This document shows positions 29,943-37,558 of a stretch of 40,376 bases of DNA, one piece after another; the stretch's first letter is position 1; each line of letters starts with the position of its first letter. The position numbers and the translations under genes are program-made. Below the pieces are notes generated by a model. The model worked only from the letters and a program-made list of their open reading frames with translations. It did not search any database and was not told where the DNA came from. The DNA comes from an uncultured Bacteroidota bacterium (lineage in GTDB: Bacteria > Bacteroidota > Bacteroidia > Chitinophagales > Chitinophagaceae): positions 1 through 40,376 of the forward strand of contig CAIKOJ010000066.1 in the NCBI GenBank assembly GCA_903829015.1, given 5' to 3'.

Positions 29943-31235
29943 TTAGTGGGCAAAATCGACATCGTAATTCTTCATGCGTTCGATAGGAGGATTGAAGTAG
30001 CCATATTTTACATTAGGGAATTCTTCGTGAATCAGTTCGAGCATTTGTTTTACCCCCATGAACTCACCTGTGTCTGTGATGCCTAATTTGCCCAGGTACC
30101 AGTCGGGGTCGATGTTGAAACTGCGCCACTGGATCATATCAAGTCCGGTAGTGATGATGAGTTCTCGGAGTGCTTCGTATTCAGCAACACTATCGGTCAT
30201 GCCGGGGAAAACGAAGTAGTTGATAGAAGCCCAGCCGCCGTATTTTTTGACCCGGCGAATGCTTTCTACGATATCATCGAAAGTATAATTGTTGGGGCGG
30301 TAGTATTTGGTATAGATATCGGCCTGAGCAGAATTGAGGCTCACGCGTATACTGTTGAGACCGACCTTCATTAATTCCTCTACGGCATCGGGCTTGGAGC
30401 CGTTGGTGTTGATATTGATGGAGCCTTTTTGCGTGTGTTTGCGGATCTCGATAATGGAGTCTCTGATGGTTTCCCACATCAATAGAGGTTCGCCCTCGCA
30501 GCCCTGGCCATAACTAACTATTGGGAAGGGAGCGGTTTCGAGGTGTGGTACTGTAAACTCAACAATCTCTGCGGCTGTAGGTTTGAACTGAAGCCTGTCC
30601 TGCGGCGAAACAATGGTCTCGTCTTCGGGCTGGAAAGAAATACAGCCTATGCAATTGGCGTTGCAGGCAGGAGATGTAGGTATAGGACACTCCCAGCGAC
30701 CGAGAAAATAGTTGCGGGCGGCGGGGCAGTTGTAGGTGAGTGCGCAATTATCGGCAAGGTGTTTTACCAGCCGGTTGTGCGGGTATGCATGTGTTAAAAT
30801 ATCTACACCTTTTTCGATCTTTAGTTCGTCGTAGCCACTGCATTCCTGCCTGATATCGCGCTCTATGCGGACAGCGGGTACAAAAAACTTGCCATCGAAC
30901 CAACCTGCGGTGGTGTAACAAAATAATGGCAGTGTGGGTGCATCGGCAAGGGTTTCGTAGGCGGCGAGGTAGAAGCCGGTGTGGGCTGGCGGAATGAATG
31001 CGGCAACAGCCCAGCCTTTTTCGCAAATGCGCATTTCGCCAGTCTGGACATCTATACCAATGCCACGGCGACCGGGCAATTCGTACAGATTGCCGCCATC
31101 GGGTAATTCGATCCAGTCTTCGGCGGGAATGGGCAGAGCGTCCCATCCGCTGCGGCCTGCAACGTATAGTGATGTGTCTTCGAAGATGTTGCCATCGCCG
31201 TCTGAATAAAGTATGTATGGGTTACCAGTCATCAT
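29943..31235 (-). CDS. Radical SAM protein of unknown function with cysteine-rich N-terminal domain
   Basis: A 430-residue protein. The radical SAM cluster motif CNANCIGC is at residues 191-198 (C191, C195, C198), followed by SYGQGCEGEPLL, a GxIxINTNGS-type segment and SLNSAQADIY. Ahead of it is a ~190-residue N-terminal domain with further cysteines (C132, C164, C170 and C183) that could hold a second metal centre or be structural. The N-terminal part has a GWFDGKFFVP / ERDIRQECSGYDELKI block I do not recognise. It is cytoplasmic, and the substrate is unknown. Its start overlaps the end of the upstream membrane protein by 14 nt, so the two are coupled. RiPP or cofactor maturation is only a guess, as no precursor peptide is seen. 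Confidence 0.85.
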   Translation of the reverse strand: MMTGNPYILYSDGDGNIFEDTSLYVAGRSGWDALPIPAEDWIELPDGGNLYELPGRRGIGIDVQTGEMRICEKGWAVAAFIPPAHTGFYLAAYETLADAPTLPLFCYTTAGWFDGKFFVPAVRIERDIRQECSGYDELKIEKGVDILTHAYPHNRLVKHLADNCALTYNCPAARNYFLGRWECPIPTSPACNANCIGCISFQPEDETIVSPQDRLQFKPTAAEIVEFTVPHLETAPFPIVSYGQGCEGEPLLMWETIRDSIIEIRKHTQKGSININTNGSKPDAVEELMKVGLNSIRVSLNSAQADIYTKYYRPNNYTFDDIVESIRRVKKYGGWASINYFVFPGMTDSVAEYEALRELIITTGLDMIQWRSFNIDPDWYLGKLGITDTGEFMGVKQMLELIHEEFPNVKYGYFNPPIERMKNYDVDFAH

Positions 31236-31833
31236 TTCTTCTTTTGCTTCTGAATTGTTCTACCTGATTTGTACAGTATGCTTCGAACGGGATATTATCG
31301 ACATTGGGATCGACAAGGTCCATTTGTATAAAGCTGTTGTCTGTAAAGTTGACTGTGATGGTGCCGAAACGGAGCAGGACGTTTTCGATCTCTGTCCAGG
31401 GGCGGAACCGCCTGCGGGATGTAACGGGCAGTTTTATTCCTTCGTCGTCAATAAATATTGCAAGGGCGTTGACTGAAGGTTTCTCCCAATAGAGTGCAAA
31501 GAGTATGGCAGCACTCAGTACGCCAAAAATCAGTTCGGGGAACTTCCAATGCTGGACGAATGAATATGCGGCCATGCCGAGTGCAATGACCAGCTCGGCG
31601 ATGCGGAAAATGGGGTTTATTTTGCTGCTGATGACCCATTTGTTTTTTGCCATCACCAATACTGTAAGTGCAATGCCACTCAAAAGTATAAACGCACCCC
31701 ACCAGGGAATTGTATAGTTGTAAACGACGATAATAAGCCCCGCTACGATAAATGCCAGAGCACTCACCATATGCAAAGTTGTTATCTGGTGAGGCTTGAC
31801 TTTTTCTTCCATTACAGGTAATTCGTATACCAT
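31222..31833 (-). CDS. Hypothetical membrane protein with PH-like C-terminus
   Basis: A 203-residue protein with four membrane helices between about residues 20 and 110 (MVSALAFIVAGLIIVVYNY, WGAFILLSGIALTVLVM, IAELVIALGMAAYSF, LIFGVLSAAILFALYW) and a soluble C-terminal ~90 residues (IFIDDEGIKLPVTSRRRF, RPWTEIENVLLRFGTITVNF) that look like a small beta-sheet PH-like domain. The ATG at 31833 is chosen because a TACCTTTG element ends 5 nt upstream; a start at 31851 would swallow that element. It overlaps the radical SAM gene by 14 nt. The partner function is unknown, but the overlap suggests the two proteins work together or at least are made together. Confidence 0.75.
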   Translation of the reverse strand: MVYELPVMEEKVKPHQITTLHMVSALAFIVAGLIIVVYNYTIPWWGAFILLSGIALTVLVMAKNKWVISSKINPIFRIAELVIALGMAAYSFVQHWKFPELIFGVLSAAILFALYWEKPSVNALAIFIDDEGIKLPVTSRRRFRPWTEIENVLLRFGTITVNFTDNSFIQMDLVDPNVDNIPFEAYCTNQVEQFRSKRRNDDW

Positions 31834-31838
31834 GGGTG

Positions 31839-31846
31839 CAAAGGTA
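31839..31846 (-). promoter_or_regulatory. Bacteroidetes -7 element (TACCTTTG)
   Basis: On the minus strand TACCTTTG matches TAnnTTTG and ends 5 nt before the ATG at 31833. It would drive the membrane protein-radical SAM pair with a leaderless or nearly leaderless message. Confidence 0.5.
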
Positions 31847-31902
31847 GGCAATGTGGAGGAATGTGATAAAATGTGGATAATGTGATGGAATGAATATCGC
31901 GT

Positions 31903-32430
31903 TTATATTGGGTCAATTGTTTTTTTTACTTCTTCGGCTTTTAGAATTTCTATTAGTTCTTTTTTATCTCCTTTAGAGAGGCGGAGCTCATCATATCTAA
32001 AACCTATGAAAAAAGCACAAAAACAAAGGCCAAGCCAAATGCTGCATACGGATGCTATACCTATCATTACTACCGCACCAAAAAGACAGTAAACCTGATA
32101 AATCATGGATGTGGTTGCGACTACATGTATTGATGAACCACTGTTAGATGGGATAATTTCACCTTTAAGTGTAGGAACTATAAATCTATTGCGGTCATAT
32201 ACTTTTTGACCATAATGATAATTTCTACGAATAACAAAGCGTGATTGACCAACACTTCCCTGAAAATATCGAAATGTTCTCATCGTATTATCAGCAAACT
32301 CATCAATGAGATCAAATACCCCCTTGTTTTTCCATACGTAGATATCATTATGAATGGCATTCTCAGCCATATCTGGAGCCAAGGGACTGCTCAGCCAATA
32401 TTCTTGTTTAGGGAAAAGTGACAATTTCAT
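31903..32430 (-). CDS. Hypothetical protein with two membrane helices
   Basis: A 175-residue protein. Residues 1-105 are soluble and charged (YVWKNKGVFDLIDEFADNTM, FVIRRNYHYGQKVYDRNRF). Two membrane helices follow at about 107-124 and 127-145 (IYQVYCLFGAVVMIGIASV, IWLGLCFCAFFIGFRY), then a short lysine/glutamate-rich tail. It has no signal peptide. The base composition is clearly more AT-rich than the neighbouring genes, which fits a laterally gained or fast-evolving gene. It starts 21 bp downstream of the DUF1835 gene on the same strand. No family recognised. Confidence 0.65.
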   Translation of the reverse strand: MKLSLFPKQEYWLSSPLAPDMAENAIHNDIYVWKNKGVFDLIDEFADNTMRTFRYFQGSVGQSRFVIRRNYHYGQKVYDRNRFIVPTLKGEIIPSNSGSSIHVVATTSMIYQVYCLFGAVVMIGIASVCSIWLGLCFCAFFIGFRYDELRLSKGDKKELIEILKAEEVKKTIDPI

Positions 32431-32451
32431 AAGGTTGTGTTGTATGTACTA

Positions 32452-33285
32452 CTACACCGCTAAATTCAACTGCGCATCTGCACCATCGCCGGGGAGCTTG
32501 ACGTCGAAATCTTTGAGGGATTTATTCATCTCGCCCTGTACCTGTAGCCGGCCCATGTCGACCATCTGGCGGAGGCGCCAGCCAAGGAAATTATCGCCGG
32601 TAGGGATAACAAACTTGCTGAGTGCCTGATTAACAATCTTTGACGCTTTCTGGTACTGATGAGAGCAAAAGCTGTTCAACTGGTTGTCGTAATGGTCTTC
32701 GTTTTTCAGTCCCAGCCTTTTGCCACCCTCGAGGGTACGGACACCGGAGCCCGATGTGGACAGTTTGCGCCATTCCTCGCCGTCTGTTTCGAGTTCGGCG
32801 GCATTTACAGCCCTTGCCAGGCGTTTGGCTTTAACTACTTCCTTAGGCTGTATGTCGCTGATGTTTTTTGGGAAGAATATTTTGCCGTTCTCATCTAGGA
32901 ACGGGAGACCAGCGATATTTACAACAAAAAACCGACCCAGAAACTTACCGAGATACTGCAGCAACCAGTAATAGGCGCAGATATCGGCAGGCCATGGAGC
33001 GATCCAGAGCCAGGCAACAGCCTCTTCGTTTTTAGACATTTCAATGATTATCTCAGAAAGGCGGTCGAAGTCATCTACCAGTACTGCGGTCTTTTCGTTG
33101 GTGATTACCTGCTGCCAGAAGGCTGTGCGGGTTTCGGAGAACGACAATTCTTCAGTTTTCTGCAATGGGCCTACGTTAAGCAGGTCTTTTAATATCAAAA
33201 TTTCGCCAGCCAGAGCCGGGTCGAGAATCATGGCATCTTTAAGTGGCACTGCAGCGGCATCTCCTACAACTATATGATAGATCAT
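32452..33285 (-). CDS. DUF1835 / DUF3658 domain protein
   Basis: A 277-residue soluble protein. Residues ~1-120 match the DUF1835 pattern: MIYHIVVGDAAAVPLKDAM at the start, ILILKDLLNVGPL, AFWQQVITNE and the EEAVAWLWIAPWPADICAYYWLL block. The C-terminal part (LARAVNAAELETDGEEWRKL, DNFLGWRLRQMVDMGRLQVQ) fits the DUF3658 partner domain. The function of the family is not known to me, and no catalytic motif is obvious. A TACATTTG -7 element sits upstream on the minus strand at 33307-33314. The small hypothetical gene at 31903 follows it and may be co-transcribed. Confidence 0.8.
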   Translation of the reverse strand: MIYHIVVGDAAAVPLKDAMILDPALAGEILILKDLLNVGPLQKTEELSFSETRTAFWQQVITNEKTAVLVDDFDRLSEIIIEMSKNEEAVAWLWIAPWPADICAYYWLLQYLGKFLGRFFVVNIAGLPFLDENGKIFFPKNISDIQPKEVVKAKRLARAVNAAELETDGEEWRKLSTSGSGVRTLEGGKRLGLKNEDHYDNQLNSFCSHQYQKASKIVNQALSKFVIPTGDNFLGWRLRQMVDMGRLQVQGEMNKSLKDFDVKLPGDGADAQLNLAV

Positions 33286-33306
33286 TTACTTTTTCCGTTA
33301 GAACGG

Positions 33307-33314
33307 CAAATGTA
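33307..33314 (-). promoter_or_regulatory. Bacteroidetes -7 element (TACATTTG)
   Basis: TACATTTG on the minus strand matches TAnnTTTG, about 21 nt before the ATG of the DUF1835 gene. Confidence 0.45.
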
Positions 33315-33327
33315 AGAATAGGGGAGG

Positions 33328-33428
33328 GAATTTGTTATTGGGAATTTGTTTTTTGGAATTTGTTTTTTGGAATTTGGGGTTTGGAATTTGGAATTTGGAA
33401 TTGGGGATTGGGAGTAGGGAATTGGGGG
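33328..33428. repeat. Degenerate tandem repeat (GGAATTTG units)
   Basis: About 100 bp of imperfect GGAATTTG / TTTTTTGGAATTTG / TTGGGGATTGGGA units on the plus strand. It is strongly G/T-skewed. It resembles 20621-20661, 17665-17745 and 27317-27380 in base skew and unit size. Confidence 0.7.
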
Positions 33429-33597
33429 GAAGCTATCTATATAACTGAATTGTGTATATCCGTTCCTCGTTTATATTCGCACAAGGTACACTTATTACAA
33501 CAAAACCTTTTCGAATCGAGTTGTGCACAGTTTTTAGGGGCAACACCCTTCCAAATCAAACACGCTAAAGGCTTTATGGTGTGAAAATGCGCGATCT

Positions 33598-33645
33598 CAT
33601 TGGGCGGTGCCCTATGCTCAGAGATTTAGCCCCTTTAGGGCAAGG
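33598..33645. repeat. Double-hairpin extragenic repeat
   Basis: GGGC-GGT-GCCC (33602-33612) and GCCC-CTTTA-GGGC (33629-33641) are two short hairpins 16 bp apart, in the gap before the PolX-like gene. With the G/T-rich repeat this accounts for most of the 450-bp gap 33286-33735, which holds no gene. Confidence 0.6.
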
Positions 33646-33735
33646 TTGTAATTTCTGGTGCGTTTTAAGTACACAGGTACAAGTGCTTATCTACTTAGCT
33701 TTTTACTCATTACATTTGAAGGAAGAATAACGGAA

Positions 33736-35406
33736 ATGAATAATTACGAAATAGCTGACCATTTTTCGCTGTTGTCGAAATTGATGGACATACATGGGGA
33801 GGATAGTTTCAGGTCGAAATCATACAGCAATGTCGCTTTCAATATTGAAAGGCTGCCGGCAGATGCATCTGAGATGAGTGATGGGGAGCTTTTTGCGGTG
33901 CGGGGTATTGGTGCATCGACCGGTAAGAAGATAAGGGAACTGCAGACAACCGGTAAACTACCGCAGCTGGACGACCTGCTTGCCAAAACTCCGCCGGGGA
34001 TACTGGATATGCTGCAGATAAAGGGGCTGGGGCCGAAAAAGATATCGGTGATATGGACAGAGATGGGTATTGAGTCGCTGGGAGAACTGGAATATGCCTG
34101 CAACGAGAACCGGCTGGTGGCGCTGAAAGGATTTGGTACCAAGACACAGGAAAGTGTGCTGCAGAATATTGTTTACTTCAAGCAGAATCTGGGTTTTCAT
34201 CTGTGGGCTGAAGTGGAGGCGTTTGCAAATTCGCTGGTAAAACAACTTGCGGAATCGCACCCGGAAAACTATTTATCGCTGACGGGTGATATGCGGCGGC
34301 AAAATGAGACTGTTGAATTTGTGGAGGTAGTTACAGACATCAGTCTGACTACGATAGGGATGGAATTTGAGGCGGTGCCGGAGACCGTGATTGAGGAGGA
34401 AGGTGAGGAACTGATAGTGAAAATGCCCGGGCAGCCGAGGTTGAAATTTTATTTTTGCGGTGGTGAGGATTTTTATGCGACGCTGTTTGCCACAACAGGC
34501 AGCGAGGAGTTTATGAATGCGTTCACAGACCGGTACAGCATACCTGAACATGCAGAAACCGAGGAGGAGATATTTACTGCAAATGGACTTGCGTTTATTC
34601 CTCCGATGATGCGGGAGACCGCAGGTGTGCTGGACAGAGCGGCTGCTGATACTCTGCCGGTGTTGATACAGCCTAAAGATATCAGGGGGATTATACATTC
34701 GCATTCGACATGGAGTGATGGTGTGCATACTATAGAGCAGATGGCGAAGGCGGCGCGGGATCAGGGACTGGAATATCTGGTGATCAGCGATCACTCGCAG
34801 ACGGCTTTTTATGCAGGAGGGCTGAAGCCGGAGCAGATAGCGGCGCAGCATCAGGAGGTGGATGCGCTGAATGCAAAGCTGGCTCCGTTTAAGATTTTCA
34901 AGAGTATAGAGTCGGACATACTGGGCGATGGCAGCCTGGATTATTCGGCGCAGGTGCTGGATACGTTTGATTTGGTGATCGCATCGGTACACAGTAATCT
35001 GAAGATGACGGAGGAGAAGGCAATGGAGCGGGTGCTGAACGCAGTGCGTAATCCGCATACGGCGATACTCGGGCACCCGACAGGTAGGTTGCTGCTGTCG
35101 AGAAAGGGATACCCATTGGAACATAAAGTGCTAATAGACACCTGTGCTGAGCACAATGTAGTAATAGAGATCAATGCGCACCCAAGGAGGCTGGATATAG
35201 ACTGGAGGTGGATAGAGTATGCAATGGAGAAAGGGGTGCTGCTCTCGATAGACCCCGATGCACACGCAGTGGACGGATATAAGGATACTTACTACGGGGT
35301 GAAAGTAGCTCAGAAAGGCGGGCTCACGAAGGAATGCAATTTGAGCAGTTTCAGTTTGGGTGAGTTTGAGGCGTTTTTGAAAAAGTACAGGGAGAGGCGG
35401 AAATAG
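33736..35406 (+). CDS. PolX-like protein: HhH region, degenerate polymerase domain, intact PHP nuclease
   Basis: A 556-residue protein of the bacterial PolX layout. Residues ~1-140 are helix-hairpin-helix rich (SDGELFAVRGIGASTGKKI, LQIKGLGPKKISVIW, LVALKGFGTKTQE). Residues ~150-300 are the X-family polymerase palm. Where PolX has GSLRRxxETxGDIDxLV, this protein reads GDMRRQNETVEFVEVV, and the third aspartate region reads LKFYFCG, so the metal-binding aspartates are missing. Residues ~320-550 are a PHP domain with HSHSTWSDG, VISDHSQ, ESDILGDG, ASVHSN, HPTGR and DPDAH, all metal ligands apparently present. I infer a 3'-5' exonuclease or AP endonuclease in DNA repair without polymerase activity. 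ATG 33736 gives the normal PolX N-terminus. Confidence 0.85.
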   Translation: MNNYEIADHFSLLSKLMDIHGEDSFRSKSYSNVAFNIERLPADASEMSDGELFAVRGIGASTGKKIRELQTTGKLPQLDDLLAKTPPGILDMLQIKGLGPKKISVIWTEMGIESLGELEYACNENRLVALKGFGTKTQESVLQNIVYFKQNLGFHLWAEVEAFANSLVKQLAESHPENYLSLTGDMRRQNETVEFVEVVTDISLTTIGMEFEAVPETVIEEEGEELIVKMPGQPRLKFYFCGGEDFYATLFATTGSEEFMNAFTDRYSIPEHAETEEEIFTANGLAFIPPMMRETAGVLDRAAADTLPVLIQPKDIRGIIHSHSTWSDGVHTIEQMAKAARDQGLEYLVISDHSQTAFYAGGLKPEQIAAQHQEVDALNAKLAPFKIFKSIESDILGDGSLDYSAQVLDTFDLVIASVHSNLKMTEEKAMERVLNAVRNPHTAILGHPTGRLLLSRKGYPLEHKVLIDTCAEHNVVIEINAHPRRLDIDWRWIEYAMEKGVLLSIDPDAHAVDGYKDTYYGVKVAQKGGLTKECNLSSFSLGEFEAFLKKYRERRK

Positions 35407-35445
35407 GAGTTTTTTTCAGGATCACTAGTTAAGACAACAAGCTAC

Positions 35446-37380
35446 ATGGCCAATAAGAAAAATAAACAGGCGGTACCCTTAACCAGCAAGGTGCCTAAGG
35501 GTGGTGGAGGCAGTACGGCCGAAGCAGCAATGAAGCTGCCGGCGGTGATGAAGCTTGCGTTTCTGCTGGCGGTGGTATCGATGCTTGTGTATGCCAATAC
35601 GCTGAGGAATGGCTTTGTGATGGATGATCAGGTGATGATCACGCACAACGCATATGTGATGAAGGGGGTATCTGCTATACCGCAAATATTTATTACGCCG
35701 CACCAGAGAGGTTTCTGGGAACTGACTAATGACGAGTACAGGCCGCTGCCGTTGGCCCTTTTTGCACTGGAATACAGTGCCTTTGGGCCTAATCCGATGC
35801 CGTTTCATCTGATGAATATTATTTTGTTTGCGGCCTGTGTGGTTTTGCTGTTCAGTTTTCTGGATAAGCTTTTTGAAGAAAAACGAACAGCGGTAGCGTT
35901 CGTTGCGTCACTGTTGTTTGCGCTGCACCCCATACATACAGAGGTGGTTGCCAATATAAAGAGCAGTGATGAACTGCTGAGTTTTTTGTTTGGGTTTTTG
36001 AGTCTGAATGTATTTATGAAGTACAGCCGGAAAGGTAGCAAAGGTCAGCTACTGGCGGGTTTTGCCTGTATGTTTCTTGCCTATATATCAAAGGAAACGG
36101 TAGTGACTTTTCTGGCCATCATACCGCTGGTGTTTTTCTTCTACAACAAAACTGATAAGACAAGGAGTATGATGATCTGCGGAGCGGCAATTGCGGCAAC
36201 GGTGCTGTTTGTGGCCATCCGTTTCGGAGTGCTTAACTACTATCATGCCAATAACCTGACCAAGATCAATGTGATTGAGAATGCGCTTGTGAAGGATGGT
36301 TTGGCTTTTGAATCAAGAATAGCTACAGCGATACTCATACTGGGGCATTACATCAGGTTGCTGGTGGTGCCTTATCCGCTGGTTGCTGAGTACTCGTTTA
36401 ATTCCATTCCGTTTGTGCATTTTAGTAATCCGCTGGTGTGGTTGATGTTGTTGTTTTATGTGGCAATTGGAGTCTATGCAGTTATACGGTTTGTGAAGGA
36501 CAGAAAGGATGCCTACGCATTTGGGATATTCTTTTTTCTGGTGACGATAGCGCTGTTCTCGAATACCTTCCTGTTGGTGAAAGCTACGATGGCTGAGCGC
36601 TTCTTGTTTTTCCCATCGGTGGGGTTTTGTTTGGTGGTGGCGTTGCTGCTGGTGCATTTTCTTGCGAAAGGGGCAGAGGATTGGGCCAGTGCGTTGAAGC
36701 GGCCTGCACTGGTGGGTGTGTTTTCGGTAATAGGTTTGATGTATTCGGTGATGGTAGTAGCGCGGAATATGGATTGGGTGGATAACTACACAATCTATAA
36801 AACGGACCTTAAAAAGATGCCGGACAATGCCCACCTGAATTATCTGCTGGGATATGAGCTGTTTTCGATGGCGAAGGAGGAAACCAACGGCCCGGCACAA
36901 CAGGTGATGATGCATGAGTCGCTGGCGACGATGAGGAAGTCGACGGAGTTGCTGCCTGAATATTATTATGCAAAGGCTGATCTGGGTGCGGCTTACTTCT
37001 GGGTGGGTATGATGGACTCTGCAGCCTATTTTGATAAAGAGGCGCTGAAGCTGATGCCGAATGCTACCATCACCAGAAATAATCTGGCGGGCGTGTATAT
37101 GAGGACAAAGAATTACAGAGAGTCGATTGCCGTATGTAAGGAATCAATAGCGATGTCGCCGGGTAATGTGTATGCCTATGCCGATATGGGATTTTCTTTT
37201 CAGAATCTGAACATGTTTGATTCAGCGATCTATTATTTGCAAATGGGCATCAGGGTGGATACCAATTTCTATGGGAACTACGATGTGTTGTCGTTTGTGT
37301 ATAAGGCAATGGGGCGCTACGACTCGATGGAGAAATACCAGAATATCTCGAAGAGGCTGCTTAATACTGTAAAGCCGTAG
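35446..37380 (+). CDS. TMTC-like GT-C membrane protein with TPR repeats
   Basis: A 644-residue integral membrane protein. After a basic N-terminus come about ten membrane helices (residues ~33-440). The first periplasmic loop has NGFVMDDQVMITHNAYV, the DD motif expected of GT-C mannosyltransferase-like enzymes, and the YRPLPLALFALEYSAFG, HPIHTEVVANIKSSDELLS and SKETVVTFLAI motifs are typical of the TMTC/DUF1736 group. The C-terminal ~180 residues hold about four tetratricopeptide repeats (AKADLGAAYFWVGMMDSA, TITRNNLAGVYMRTKNYRES, AYADMGFSFQNLNMFDSAIY). Eukaryotic TMTCs O-mannosylate proteins, and Bacteroidota O-glycosylate many exported proteins, so a protein- or lipid-glycosylation role is plausible but not shown. 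It starts 39 bp after the PolX-like gene. Confidence 0.82.
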   Translation: MANKKNKQAVPLTSKVPKGGGGSTAEAAMKLPAVMKLAFLLAVVSMLVYANTLRNGFVMDDQVMITHNAYVMKGVSAIPQIFITPHQRGFWELTNDEYRPLPLALFALEYSAFGPNPMPFHLMNIILFAACVVLLFSFLDKLFEEKRTAVAFVASLLFALHPIHTEVVANIKSSDELLSFLFGFLSLNVFMKYSRKGSKGQLLAGFACMFLAYISKETVVTFLAIIPLVFFFYNKTDKTRSMMICGAAIAATVLFVAIRFGVLNYYHANNLTKINVIENALVKDGLAFESRIATAILILGHYIRLLVVPYPLVAEYSFNSIPFVHFSNPLVWLMLLFYVAIGVYAVIRFVKDRKDAYAFGIFFFLVTIALFSNTFLLVKATMAERFLFFPSVGFCLVVALLLVHFLAKGAEDWASALKRPALVGVFSVIGLMYSVMVVARNMDWVDNYTIYKTDLKKMPDNAHLNYLLGYELFSMAKEETNGPAQQVMMHESLATMRKSTELLPEYYYAKADLGAAYFWVGMMDSAAYFDKEALKLMPNATITRNNLAGVYMRTKNYRESIAVCKESIAMSPGNVYAYADMGFSFQNLNMFDSAIYYLQMGIRVDTNFYGNYDVLSFVYKAMGRYDSMEKYQNISKRLLNTVKP

Positions 37381-37420
37381 GGTGACGTGGTAATCCAATT
37401 GATGTTGCCCGTTGCTGAAT

Positions 37421-37476
37421 TGCGCGAAAAACCCCGGCCCGCCGCGGCGGGAGGTGTTACGAAATTCGCGAGTTGT
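37421..37476. repeat. Palindromic element with CGCGAA/TTCGCG ends (copy 2)
   Basis: CGCGAA at 37423-37428 pairs with TTCGCG at 37465-37470. The inner sequence CCCGCCGCGGCGGG (37438-37451) is a perfect palindrome. Flanks and the AGGTGTTxCG part match the copy at 22942, whose inner stem differs. It fills the convergent gap between the TMTC-like and RmlD-like genes and may help end both transcripts. Confidence 0.7.
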
Positions 37477-37558
37477 TTTTCTATTCCTATCTGAGTGGAG
37501 TCACTCGTCAAACACAGGGGTGCATGTTTAACTTGCATTTTTAATTTCCTTTTTGGTA

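Noticed and set aside
29943-31851. RiPP (peptide-modifying) gene cluster around the radical SAM protein
   Set aside because: No precursor peptide ORF, no SPASM-type C-terminal cysteines, no peptidase or exporter nearby.
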